From Hahella sp050299855 (GTDB taxonomy: Bacteria; Pseudomonadota; Gammaproteobacteria; Pseudomonadales; Oleiphilaceae): DNA of 64,000 bases. Positions 42,823-51,611 of this stretch are shown in pieces. The translations under genes were made by a program, and so were the position numbers. The stretch covers positions 186,001 to 250,000 of the forward strand of contig JBNKWQ010000043.1 of assembly GCA_050299855.1 (NCBI GenBank). The letters run 5' to 3'. The number at the start of each line of letters is the position of its first letter. Positions within the stretch are counted from its first letter, which is position 1. The notes under the pieces were generated by a model. The model was not told the origin of the DNA. It searched no databases and saw nothing but the letters and a program-made list of their open reading frames with translations.

Positions 42823-43743
42823 ATGATTCCAACCCTCGACATTTCAAGATTTGCCAGCGAACCCGAGAACTTTCTGAACGACTTCAGTCAGGCCTACAAA
42901 ACATGGGGGTTTGCCGGTATTACCAATCACGGTATTGACGCAGACCTGATTAAACGGGCATTAAAAGTCACCGAAGTCTTGTTCGCCCTACCGGAAACAA
43001 CCAAACGGCAATATTTCCTGGATAATGCGGGGGCACGAGGTTATACGCCTTTCGGCACCGAAATTGCCAAGGACGCAGAGCACGTCGACTTAAAAGAATT
43101 CTGGCATGTCGGGCGGGAAATCGTGGGAGAACCACCGTATCCACAGCTCATTCCAAATGTCTGGCCGGAAGAAGTCCCCGAGTTCAAACCTACGATGCTC
43201 GCCTTATACAAGGCGCTTGACCAATTGGGCAAACGCATGCTGTCCGCGTTTGCCCTGACGCTGGGAGAGACGCCGGATTTTTTCGACAGGAAAGTCGACT
43301 TCGGCAATAGCATTATTCGCCCGCTGCACTATCCACCGCTGCTGGAGAGTGAAGTAGCCAATGTGCGCGCTGCTGCTCACGAAGACATTAACCTGATCAC
43401 CCTGTTGGTCGGTTCTGAACAGGCTGGCCTGGAAGTGCTCAGCAAAACCGGCCAGTGGGTGCCAATTACCATGATACCCGGCACTATCGTCTGTAATGTC
43501 GGGGATATGCTGCAGCGATTGACCAACCATGTTTACCCTTCAACCACCCACAGAGTGGTTAATCCTGAAGGCAAAGCTGCTCGTAAAAGCCGTTATTCCA
43601 TTCCTTTTTTTCTGCATCCAAACCCGGATGTATCCCTGGATTCCCTGCCACAGTGTGTCACAGAGGACAATCCCAAACGCTATCCTCCGATCACCTCTCA
43701 CGACTACCTGGTGGAGAGATTGCGGGAGATAGGGCTAACCTAA
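42823..43743 (+). CDS. 2-oxoglutarate/Fe(II)-dependent oxygenase (isopenicillin-N-synthase-like family)
   Basis: This encodes 306 residues. The iron triad is H186-x-D188 in AAHEDINLITLL and H243 in YPSTTHRVVNP. The 2-oxoglutarate-binding R257-x-S259 is in RYSIPFF. The N-terminal IPTLDISRF and TWGFAGITNHGID are the usual opening of the family. It hydroxylates or desaturates a small molecule that the sequence does not reveal. It ends one base into the ATG of a truncated solute-binding gene. Confidence 0.92.
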   Translation: MIPTLDISRFASEPENFLNDFSQAYKTWGFAGITNHGIDADLIKRALKVTEVLFALPETTKRQYFLDNAGARGYTPFGTEIAKDAEHVDLKEFWHVGREIVGEPPYPQLIPNVWPEEVPEFKPTMLALYKALDQLGKRMLSAFALTLGETPDFFDRKVDFGNSIIRPLHYPPLLESEVANVRAAAHEDINLITLLVGSEQAGLEVLSKTGQWVPITMIPGTIVCNVGDMLQRLTNHVYPSTTHRVVNPEGKAARKSRYSIPFFLHPNPDVSLDSLPQCVTEDNPKRYPPITSHDYLVERLREIGLT

Positions 43744-44105
43744 TGATAGGTAGTCCGGCTCGCAAATCCTGGACACCAACAGGTAACAACGTGCCTGACT
43801 ATCCCAAACTTTCCAAGTACTGGTGGCAAACCATCGCCAGTGCGGTCACCGGGGAAAAACCGGCCAAAGAAGCCCTGGATTATCTGGCAGAAAAACAGGA
43901 TCGAGCCATGGCCGTCATCCAGCGTAAGGCGGAATTACAAACCTGCGCGCCCATCATTAAAGACGCCAGTGAAGTGGAAGGGGAGCTGTACTGGCTTAAA
44001 CAGCCAGGCTCACCCAAGCCCAAACTGAACAGTGAGAAGCCCAAAGGAATAACGGTACCTTACGATCAACTGCTGCAAGCCTGGAAGGAAGGCAAGGTGA
44101 GGTAG
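43743..44105 (+). pseudogene. C-terminal fragment of an ABC-transporter solute-binding protein
   Basis: This encodes 120 residues. DYPKLSKYWWQTIASAVTGE, then EALDYLAEKQDRAMAVIQRK and a terminal ITVPYDQLLQAWKEGKVR, match the last fifth of extracellular sugar/polyol-binding proteins of about 570 residues. There is no signal peptide and no ligand-binding lobe. It begins at an ATG that overlaps the oxygenase stop, so the 5' four-fifths of the gene were deleted. Confidence 0.7.
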
Positions 44106-44437
44106 TAAAACCAGCCGCCTGCTGAAACACCTCAAAGGTTTCAAGAGCAAGGGCCGGTCTTTTACTTACAGCCGTCCGCGTCGAGGAAGAGGCCTGATGT
44201 CTGGTCACCCTGGCCGCCATCCTCCCGACTCATTCCGGTCAGGGCGTAGTAAAAAGGTTGAGAGGGGGGAGACGAACGGCGCGGAGGGTTCAGGAAGAAA
44301 GTTCAATGACTGAGAGCATCCAAAGAATATCGCACGACGTATCAACTGAGTAAAAACAATCTCCAGGGCCAGACGACAACGAAAAAACCACGTAATTAGA
44401 TCCCTTTGATTACTTCATTACCACTGAGGACAATCAC
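44106..44437. other. gene-free stretch, nothing identified
   Basis: This 332-bp region follows the solute-binding fragment and leads to a small periplasmic protein gene. I saw no hairpin, repeat or open frame of interest. Confidence 0.35.
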
Positions 44438-44677
44438 ATGAAAAAGTTACTCGTTGCACTAACCATTGCCACCGCACTCATCAGTTCTCCGGCATTCGCC
44501 AATTCCTGTCCGCTCATCATGAAGGACATCGATAAGGCGTTACAAACCGCAAGCCTGGATGCGGAGACCAAAGCCAAGGTCATGGAGTTACGTAAAAAAG
44601 GAGAAGAGCTGCACAAGAGTGGTGATCACGCCGCTTCAGTCAAGACATTGAACGAAGCACGGGCGCTGATTCAGTAA
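44438..44677 (+). CDS. small periplasmic protein
   Basis: This encodes 79 residues with a clear signal peptide (cleavage near AFA-NSC). The mature part is helical (ETKAKVMELRKKGEELHKSG) and starts with a cysteine-containing segment. Short proteins of this type are common in Gammaproteobacteria, with unknown function. The stop is followed directly by tandem 17-bp repeats. Confidence 0.7.
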   Translation: MKKLLVALTIATALISSPAFANSCPLIMKDIDKALQTASLDAETKAKVMELRKKGEELHKSGDHAASVKTLNEARALIQ

Positions 44678-44692
44678 TAGCCCCCTGCGGGC

Positions 44693-44750
44693 TATCAGTT
44701 TTTACGTGATATCAGTTTTTACGTGCTTTTAGCTTTTGCGGGCTATCAGG
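44693..44750. repeat. 17-bp tandem repeat between two convergent stop codons
   Basis: TATCAGTTTTTACGTGA (44693-44709), TATCAGTTTTTACGTGC (44710-44726) and a diverged TTTTAGCTTTTGCGGGC (44727-44743), then a partial TATCAGG. The array starts 16 bp after the stop of the upstream gene. The final partial copy contains the stop codon of the convergent DUF1499 gene. Confidence 0.85.
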
Positions 44751-45135
44751 TAGAGAACTTATGCCTGATGGCTTCGACCCGCTTACGGTTAACCCCAATA
44801 TCCGAATAACCGATACGGGAAGCTGAACGCACATGGATCTGATGCTGGTCACGGGCACAATGAAACTCCAGGTCGTCGACATAACCCATGACTTTGGATT
44901 TACATTCGAAATACAGATAGCCCTCCTGTTCTTCCACCAGAGTCGTTCTAGGCATCTTACTCAGAATCTCCTTCAGTTTAAGCATGGCGGCATCGGCTTC
45001 ACCAGTATAAACCAATGGCGAAATAGCGTGCTTCGGATCTTCATCCTGACTACAAACACAGTTGGGTTTACCAGGGCATGGTGCGAGACGGCCATCTCTG
45101 ACACCTAGGTTACTGGGTCGTTTACCTGCAAACAT
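44746..45135 (-). CDS. DUF1499 protein
   Basis: This encodes 129 residues. The family opening is present: LAPCPGKPNCVCSQ, followed by HAISPLVY and a core YLYFECKSKVMGYVDDLEFH. RSASRIGYSDIGVNRKRVEAIR is the usual end. DUF1499 proteins occur widely in proteobacteria and plant plastids, and their function is unknown. There is no signal peptide. The stop codon lies within a tandem-repeat array. Confidence 0.9.
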   Translation of the reverse strand: MFAGKRPSNLGVRDGRLAPCPGKPNCVCSQDEDPKHAISPLVYTGEADAAMLKLKEILSKMPRTTLVEEQEGYLYFECKSKVMGYVDDLEFHCARDQHQIHVRSASRIGYSDIGVNRKRVEAIRHKFST

Positions 45136-45341
45136 AGGAGTTCTCCGCTAGCTTAATTTGAGGGCTCTTACAGCTTAGACCTAAAGTAGGATAAAAATAA
45201 ATCAATCAGGTTCTGAGGTGAATATTTCACAGATTAGCAGTGAAAAAGTTCATCGGACAAGCCATGCATCTTCCCTACCCTGAAATGGCCTGCAGGATAA
45301 ATAACCACAGGCAAATGAAAAACAATCCCGGAGGAAGGGCT

Positions 45342-45838
45342 ATGGCAACTATTCGAAAAAATACAATGCTGGCCACAGGACTAGTGGCATTGTTGGGAAC
45401 CGCAGTGGTACTGCCAACCTGTCGCCGTTCAATTCACGCAATGATCGATTGCAGCGGCTCCAATTGGAGGTGAATGCACTCTACACCCAGGTGGATGGAT
45501 TACTTCAGGTATTGCAGGCTCGGACAGATTCAGGTGACTCTAGCCTGCAAGGCGTAACCAATAATGCAGTTAATGAATCCCCTTCCAGTAACGGTGACGC
45601 TAACCATCTTCCGAACCTCTCTGTTCAGGCAATATCCCGACAGGCACAACATCGAGGCCAAACCGTCTATGAGCAACTAGCGGATGGAGGCTATATCACG
45701 GCAGAAAACTGGGCCCAAACCTCAGTAGAAATAGAGAAAATGTCGCCGGATGAAAATAAAGCTTTCTGGGAATCAATGAATGCAGCCCTCACCAAAGGTG
45801 ACTTACAAGTGCTGATTCCCGATAGCGGTGAGAGTTGA
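45342..45838 (+). pseudogene. frameshifted gene for a small membrane or exported protein
   Basis: The ATG at 45342 has GGAGGAAGG upstream and encodes a basic N-terminus plus a hydrophobic helix (LATGLVALLGTAVVLP). The frame soon stops. A second frame running past 45420 gives NSRNDRLQRLQLEVNALYTQ, a coiled-coil start, and continues to a stop at 45838. The two fit as one protein of about 165 residues with a frame change near 45417-45430. Either the gene is inactive or the base call is wrong. Confidence 0.5.
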
Positions 45839-45922
45839 TATTAAAGAGAACCCGCCCTGCGCCAATAGAACCCAATTTGGTGATGGTAGATCAGGCTTCA
45901 CTCATCTACAGGCTCCACTCTA

Positions 45923-46531
45923 CTATTTAGTAGCTGAAGCGAGACCTATTCCAAAAAACATGAAAGTTCCGCCACCGATTCGATTGACGGTACGCCCGCC
46001 GCGTTCAGAAGAAAGCCAACTACGGACACGCTTTGCAAGACAGGCGTATAGAACATGAATGACCACCACCAGCGCACTATAAGTCACCACCAGAAGAAGA
46101 AACTGCGCCATATGGCCAGACGAATAATCCACGAACTGCGGAAAGATGGACATAAAAAAGAACACCGCCTTGGGGTTGGTCAGCTGTAAAGTCAGGCCTT
46201 CAACAAACTGCATTCTCTTTTTCCTCAGCTGGGTCAGAGCGTCCATTTTAATCGCTGGAGAGCGCCAGAGTTTTATTCCGAGATAAATAAGATAAGCAGC
46301 ACCAATAAATTTCATCACCGTAAAGGCCAGCGAAGATGCCGCCAGCAAAACACCGAGACTGGTTGCCGACACACCCGCCACTATGAACGTCCCTGCAGCG
46401 ATACCTAAAATTCCACCCACCGCCCCAGAAGCTCCGTAACGAATGGCGTTAGTCAGCGTTAACAGAACGCCAGGGCCGGGACTTAACACAGTAATGGTCG
46501 CAATCAGGACAAATATTAGATAGTTTTCCAT
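45923..46531 (-). CDS. LysE/RhtB-family amino-acid exporter
   Basis: The ATG at 46531 has GGGAAAG upstream and gives 202 residues. About six membrane helices are present. The signature TVLSPGPGVLLTLTNAIRYG near the N-terminus and LTNPKAVFFFMSIFPQF in the middle are diagnostic of LysE-type translocators, which export amino acids or homoserine lactones. The exact substrate is unknown. Confidence 0.92.
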   Translation of the reverse strand: MENYLIFVLIATITVLSPGPGVLLTLTNAIRYGASGAVGGILGIAAGTFIVAGVSATSLGVLLAASSLAFTVMKFIGAAYLIYLGIKLWRSPAIKMDALTQLRKKRMQFVEGLTLQLTNPKAVFFFMSIFPQFVDYSSGHMAQFLLLVVTYSALVVVIHVLYACLAKRVRSWLSSERGGRTVNRIGGGTFMFFGIGLASATK

Positions 46532-46682
46532 ATTACATCTTTCCCACAGGACAGCCGCCAACCATAAACTTACTTTTTAGCATGCCGAAAGCGCTCCACG
46601 CAAAAGCTTATTTTGCTCAGGCTTAACCCGGGTATCATCCCATTGAGATAGACACTTAAAACAATTAGCAGGAACAGTTGTA

Positions 46683-47501
46683 ATGGCCAAATCAAAAACC
46701 GGCATAGGTAGAACAGCACTGGTGACGGGAGCCTCTTCAGGCATTGGGAAGGAGTTGGCTGTTTGTTTTGCCAAAAACGGATTTAACCTGGTTCTCGTTG
46801 CCCGTAGCCCTGACAAACTGAAAGTTCTTGCAGAAAAATTAGAAACGGACCACGGTATAGCCGCCTGGGTCGTCCCCGCAGACCTTGCCAAACCCGGCAG
46901 TGCGGAAAAATTGGCAAAAGAGATGATAAAACAGAAGCGACCCATTGATGCATTGGTGAACTGTGCCGGCATCCTGGAGCACAACTTCTTCTTTCGCATT
47001 TCCGCAGAACGGCATCAGGAACTGATTGATCTAAACATATCGGCACTGACTGCCATGCTAGGGCACTTCCTGCCGCCGATGGTTGAACGGGGGTTCGGTC
47101 GTATTTTGAATGTGGCATCCATTTCAGCTTTCCAGCCGCTACCATCGTTGGCCACTTACGCTGCGACCAAGGCGTATGTCCTGTCGCTGACAGAGTCTCT
47201 GTCCGAAGAACTCAAAGGGACTGGGGTTTCCATTACAGCACTCTGCCCAGGTATTACAGCCACCAATATGATGTCCACCACTCAGGAAAGCTCACCGGAT
47301 TTGAAAATTCCTGACCTGTTTATCAGCGACCCCATCCAAGTGGCAGAAGAAGGCTTCAAGTCATGCATGAAGGGCGAGGTCATCAAGGTTCCCGGGATTG
47401 TCAATCGAGCGGGAATTTGGGCGGGAAGAGCCACGCCGAAATGGCTGCTGCGTCGGGTCACCGGAAAAGTAACGAGATCAACGGTGAAATCCAAGAAGTA
47501 A
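46683..47501 (+). CDS. short-chain dehydrogenase/reductase
   Basis: This encodes 272 residues. The cofactor motif TGASSGIG lies near the N-terminus. NCAGI, the serine of the NVASIS strand and the YAATK catalytic pair are all present, so the enzyme should be active. It is an NAD(P)-dependent oxidoreductase of the classical SDR type; similar proteins are annotated as acyl-CoA or ketoacyl reductases. The basic C-terminus (KVTRSTVKSKK) is unusual and might bind membrane or nucleic acid. Confidence 0.9.
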   Translation: MAKSKTGIGRTALVTGASSGIGKELAVCFAKNGFNLVLVARSPDKLKVLAEKLETDHGIAAWVVPADLAKPGSAEKLAKEMIKQKRPIDALVNCAGILEHNFFFRISAERHQELIDLNISALTAMLGHFLPPMVERGFGRILNVASISAFQPLPSLATYAATKAYVLSLTESLSEELKGTGVSITALCPGITATNMMSTTQESSPDLKIPDLFISDPIQVAEEGFKSCMKGEVIKVPGIVNRAGIWAGRATPKWLLRRVTGKVTRSTVKSKK

Positions 47502-47578
47502 GCGCCTCCTGTTAGCCTTTAAACCTTAAAACAGTCCTATTTCCCAAATGCCTTAAATAAGCCCCATACCCAATAAAA

Positions 47579-47600
47579 AGCCCCGACATGCGGGGCTCTT
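47579..47600. terminator. intrinsic terminator between the SDR gene and htpG
   Basis: AGCCCCG and CGGGGCT pair around ACATG and are flanked by AAAA on one side and CTT on the other. It serves two convergent genes and is stronger for the leftward htpG transcript. Confidence 0.75.
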
Positions 47601-47620
47601 AAATCAGCTGAGTTTAGCTC

Positions 47621-47674
47621 TTACCTGGATAGCTCCAGTTATTTAGATAGTTCCAGTTATTTAGATAGCTCCAA
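47621..47674. repeat. 18-bp tandem repeat covering the htpG stop codon
   Basis: The copies are TTACCTGGATAGCTCCAG (47621-47638), TTATTTAGATAGTTCCAG (47639-47656) and TTATTTAGATAGCTCCAA (47657-47674). The third encodes the last five codons and stop of htpG, and the other two are downstream of the stop. Confidence 0.88.
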
Positions 47675-49573
47675 CAACAACTTATTCAAACGGCTAACGT
47701 AAGTTGCCGGATCCTTCAGATCTTCTCCACCGGCCAGTTTGGCCTGATCAAACAGAACGTGGGTCAGATCATCAAAGCGCGCATCTTTTTCGTCATTCAG
47801 TCGAGCCACCAGCGGGTGCTCAGGATTGATTTCAAAGATCGGTTTGCTTTCAGGAATCGGTTGGCCGGCTGCCTCCATAATTTTGCGCATTTGCAGACCC
47901 ATATCGTACTGCCCTACCACCAGACAGGCGGGAGAGTCGGTCAGACGATAAGTGACACGAACCTCTTCAACTTCATCCTTCAACACTTCCTTGATACGGT
48001 TGATCAAGGGCTCTGCTTCTTTACTGGCCTTTTCCTGCTTCTCTTTTTCCTCTTTGTCTTCGGCGTCGCCCAGATCCAATTCACCCTTGGCAATATCCTG
48101 GAACTGCTTACCGTCGAATTCAGTCATATGGCTCATCAGCCATTCATCGATACGGTCATGCAGGATCAGCACTTCGATATCTTTCTTGCGGAAAATTTCC
48201 AGGTGCGGGCTACGCATACCGGTTTCGAAAGTCTCAGCCGTAACATAGTAGATCTTTTCCTGGCTGGCCTTCATACGGCCGATGTAATCTTCCAGTGACT
48301 GGGTTTGCTTGCCTTCTTTATCCACGGTAGTGGAAAAACGCATCAGCTTGGCAATTTTTTCACGGTTGCTGAAGTCTTCAGCCGGACCTTCCTTCAGCAC
48401 GCGGCCGAACTCATCCCAGAATGACTGATAAACCTCCGCATCGTCTTTAGCCAGTTTTTCCAACATGTCCAGGACACGCTTGGTCAATGCTGAACGCATG
48501 CTGTCCACAGCCTTATCGTTCTGCAGAATTTCCCGGGAAACGTTCAGGGATAAGTCATTGGTATCAACAACACCCTTGATGAAGCGCAGATAAAGCGGCA
48601 GGAATTGCTCGGCATCATCCATGATAAAGACACGCTGGATGTATAGCTTGAGGCCACGAGGGGCTTCACGGTTATACAGGTCAAATGGCGCTTTGGCCGG
48701 AATATACAGCAGACTGGTGTAATCCAGCTTACCTTCCACTCGGTTGTGTGCCCATTTCAAAGGATCAGCAAAGTCATGGGAAATGTGCTTGTAGAATTCC
48801 TTGTAGTCTTCATCCTTAAGCTCTGACTTCGGTAACGTCCAGAGTGCAGTGGCTTCGTTCACTGCTTCAAATTCTACCGGTTTGTCTTCGGTCTTAGCTT
48901 CTTCGTCGTCATTGCCCCCCATATCTTCCTTGATCATTTCAACCGGGAAGGAAATATGGTCTGAATATTTTTTGACCAGGCTACGCAAGCGCCAGCCGTT
49001 GGCGAACTCTTTTTCGTCCGCTTTCAGGTGCAGGACGATACAGGTGCCTCGATCTGCCTTATCAACAGCTTCAATGGAAAACTCGCCGTCAGCCTGAGAC
49101 TCCCAGTGCACACCTTCCCCGGTTGAAGTACCGGCACGACGGGTGAATACTTCTACGCGGTCCGCCACGATAAACGCACTATAAAAACCCACACCGAACT
49201 GACCGATCAGTTTGGCGTCTTTCTTCTGGTCACCCGACAGGCTGGCCAGGAATTCAGAGGTTCCGGACTTGGCGATGGTTCCAAGGTTCTGAATGACCTC
49301 ATCACGGGTCATCCCAATACCGTTGTCCGACAGAGTCAACGTGCCTTGTTCCTCATCAAACTCCAGGCGGATTTTTAGTTCCTGGTCACCCTCATACAAG
49401 GCCTCTTCAGCCAGCCCCTGAAACCGGAGTTTATCGAGTGCGTCGGAAGCATTCGACACCAGCTCACGCAGGAAAATTTCCTTATTGCTGTATAGCGAAT
49501 GAATCATTAAGTGCAAAAGTTGTTTAACTTCCGTTTGGAAGCCCATGGTTTCTTTTGGTGCTGCAGTTGTCAT
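47657..49573 (-). CDS. htpG: molecular chaperone HtpG (Hsp90)
   Basis: This encodes 638 residues, full length for bacterial Hsp90. The N-terminal ATPase domain carries [29 protein letters not shown] and [15 protein letters not shown]. The middle domain and the C-terminal dimerization region are complete, without a eukaryotic-type MEEVD tail. HtpG is a cytosolic ATP-dependent chaperone. A sigma-32 promoter about 120 bp upstream fits heat-shock control. The last codons are part of a tandem repeat that continues past the stop. Confidence 0.98.
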
Positions 49574-49694
49574 CGGTGATTAAACTCCTGACCTAGTTTG
49601 ATTGTTCGATGAAATAAGGAAAAAAAGGCAATTACTCGTGGCATCCTCAGAAAAAATGCCGCAAAGGAGATAATTGCACTCTACTGATCGGTCA

Positions 49695-49722
49695 AGATGG
49701 GGGCAAAAAAGCACTTTTCAAG
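49695..49722 (-). promoter_or_regulatory. sigma-32 heat-shock promoter of htpG
   Basis: On the minus strand, CTTGAAA (49722-49716) and CCCCATCT (49702-49695) are separated by 13 bases. This is a near-perfect match to the sigma-32 consensus with normal spacing, about 120 bp before the htpG start. Confidence 0.9.
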
Positions 49723-49799
49723 CGTACTGTATCCAAGACTCACTGATGTATGATGAATCAGTTACAGGCAGACAAGCATCTTTATTGAGGAGCTAAAAG

Positions 49800-49985
49800 G
49801 TGGGAGATGTCATTCCATTCAAGAAACCCAGCTTAAAGAATAAAGCCAAGGGTAAAACGTTGTGTATCAACGGCTTTCACAAGTGGGAAATCCAGACCAA
49901 CAAGAAGTTTGATGTGAAGCTGGGAAAATTGGTCACCGTCTACAAGTGCGGCCGCTGCGGGGAAACCAAAGTAAAAGCATTGTAG
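49800..49985 (+). CDS. small zinc-ribbon-like protein
   Basis: This encodes 61 residues from a GTG after GAGGAGCTAAAAG. The product is basic with LCINGFHKWEI and a C-terminal CGRCGETK, so it may bind one zinc through two or three cysteines and a histidine. Short proteins of this form are known in related Gammaproteobacteria, without an assigned role. Confidence 0.65.
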   Translation: MGDVIPFKKPSLKNKAKGKTLCINGFHKWEIQTNKKFDVKLGKLVTVYKCGRCGETKVKAL

Positions 49986-50046
49986 CCCGATTCTGGTAAT
50001 GGCTTAAGATCTATTCCGCCTGGCACGCAGGCCACCGGATATTCAT

Positions 50047-50826
50047 TCATTGCCCTTCAGTCGTATGTTTTAAACCGGGTGTGGAAGGTGGACTCGGCCA
50101 GGCCAATGACCAGGGATTTAACCACCCCTGCAGGAAATCGCTGAAGCTGTCAGTCGAGAAATAACTACCCTGCTGAGGTGGCAAGGATAGCTCCCAGTTG
50201 CGGCCCTGATATTGAAACTTTAGTGCATAGGCATGTAGATAAAGACGATCACCTTTATCACCCCCCCCATAGCGTTCGTCCCCTATTATGGGAGCCCCGA
50301 TACTCTTCAGCGCCACCCGTGCCTGGTGAGTCTTGCCGCTATAAAGTCGCAGCAGGAAGCACCGAACTCCCGGTACAAAACTTTTACTGTAGAAATAGGA
50401 AATAGCAGGATTCTGCTGGTTACGGGTCAGTTTCCAGTTTCCGTTGCGGCTCTTGACCATGTCACCGATGACCCAGCCCTGTTTCCTGCTGGGTTTGGCT
50501 GCACTGAGAGCCAGATAATATTTTTGTACTAGGTGATTTGAAAACTGGGACGTTAATTCCCGGGCAGCCGCCGGGGACTTAGGCAGTATCAGCAATCCAG
50601 AGGTCGGTTTGTCCAACCGGTGCACCGGATATACAGGATAGCCCAGAGCCTGTTTCACATGGCTACAAATACCCGGTTCGCTGCCTTCGTCATGAAAGCT
50701 GACACCTGGGCTTTTGTTTATAACAACGAATTTTGGGGATTCTGTAACAACGGAAAACGCCGGGTTCATCACAGACGGGGAAACGGGATCTGACACTGAG
50801 ACTCCAGCAGCTGGCTTTAACAACAA
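50047..50826 (-). CDS. RluA-family pseudouridine synthase
   Basis: Up to 259 residues; the start is uncertain and could be the ATG at 50769. The catalytic motif HRLDKPTSGLLIL contains the conserved aspartate. LYSGKTHQARVALKSIGAPI and GDERYGG are the usual later motifs. It isomerises uridine to pseudouridine in rRNA or tRNA, with the exact site unknown. There is no S4 domain. It lies 65 bp from the DUF3135 gene in the same direction, and the two may share a transcript. Confidence 0.9.
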   Translation of the reverse strand: MLLKPAAGVSVSDPVSPSVMNPAFSVVTESPKFVVINKSPGVSFHDEGSEPGICSHVKQALGYPVYPVHRLDKPTSGLLILPKSPAAARELTSQFSNHLVQKYYLALSAAKPSRKQGWVIGDMVKSRNGNWKLTRNQQNPAISYFYSKSFVPGVRCFLLRLYSGKTHQARVALKSIGAPIIGDERYGGGDKGDRLYLHAYALKFQYQGRNWELSLPPQQGSYFSTDSFSDFLQGWLNPWSLAWPSPPSTPGLKHTTEGQ

Positions 50827-50891
50827 TGAGGGAACCGGAAGCTTACCACGCCGACGGCATATAAGCCGATGCCAACCTCCTAAAACGTCTG

Positions 50892-51242
50892 TTACTGGTT
50901 TGCGCTTCTGCGCTCGCGGTACTCTTGCAGGTTTACCACCGTTGCAGGTACTTCCTGGCGAGACTGGCGCAGCTCATGAGTCTCCATGGGCTCATTGAGG
51001 TAGAAATGCAATTCAGAAAAAGATTTGTGCATAAGTTCGCTGATTCGCAAACATGCAGCCAGTGGGGTTTTCGACTTCGCCCGGGTCATATCAATACGAA
51101 ATTGCAGACCACGAAGACGGTGACGATATTCTGTGCGTGCTGATGAGATGACGTTCTCGACCATCTGCTCCCGAAGGGCTTCAAGTTCATCCGGTCTCTG
51201 ACGGGCCATTTCCAACAACTTATCAAAATCTGGAAGTTCCAT
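50892..51242 (-). CDS. DUF3135 protein
   Basis: This encodes 116 residues. LPDFDKLLEMARQRPDELEA at the start, then RLRGLQFRIDMTRAKSKTPL, is the DUF3135 pattern. It is helical, soluble and of unknown function, and was seen here next to an rRNA/tRNA modification enzyme. Confidence 0.85.
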   Translation of the reverse strand: MELPDFDKLLEMARQRPDELEALREQMVENVISSARTEYRHRLRGLQFRIDMTRAKSKTPLAACLRISELMHKSFSELHFYLNEPMETHELRQSRQEVPATVVNLQEYRERRSANQ

Positions 51243-51611
51243 TTACCTACTCAGCTGTACTACCAGAGTTTTACTGACCTCGTATAAAACGAGCCACTTG
51301 AGTCATCAAGTGGGGCCCCTGATCCAATTTGGATGCTCGCCATAAAACTGATCAACATTCAACCATAACTGAAGTTTACCCAGCGATAGCTAGGCTGTAT
51401 AGCCTTAAATTACCACCCTGCAAAACCGCTTTTTGTAACTTTATGTAAACTTATTTTTCAATTTATTCGCTAAATATATTGATTCAAAAAGATTTGCTGA
51501 TAATCACAACATATAATCCAGAGTGATTACAGGTAAGAAATGGGCCTGATTTTTTTTGGCTGTTTTGTGAAATACGTAGAAATTTGAGCCGTTAAAGCGA
51601 TTCAAATAGGC
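51243..51611. other. 369-bp intergenic region with one hairpin
   Basis: CCACTTGA (51294-51301) and TCAAGTGG (51306-51313) form an 8-bp stem around GTCA. The remainder is AT-rich and probably carries the DUF3135 promoter. No open frame was found. Confidence 0.5.
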
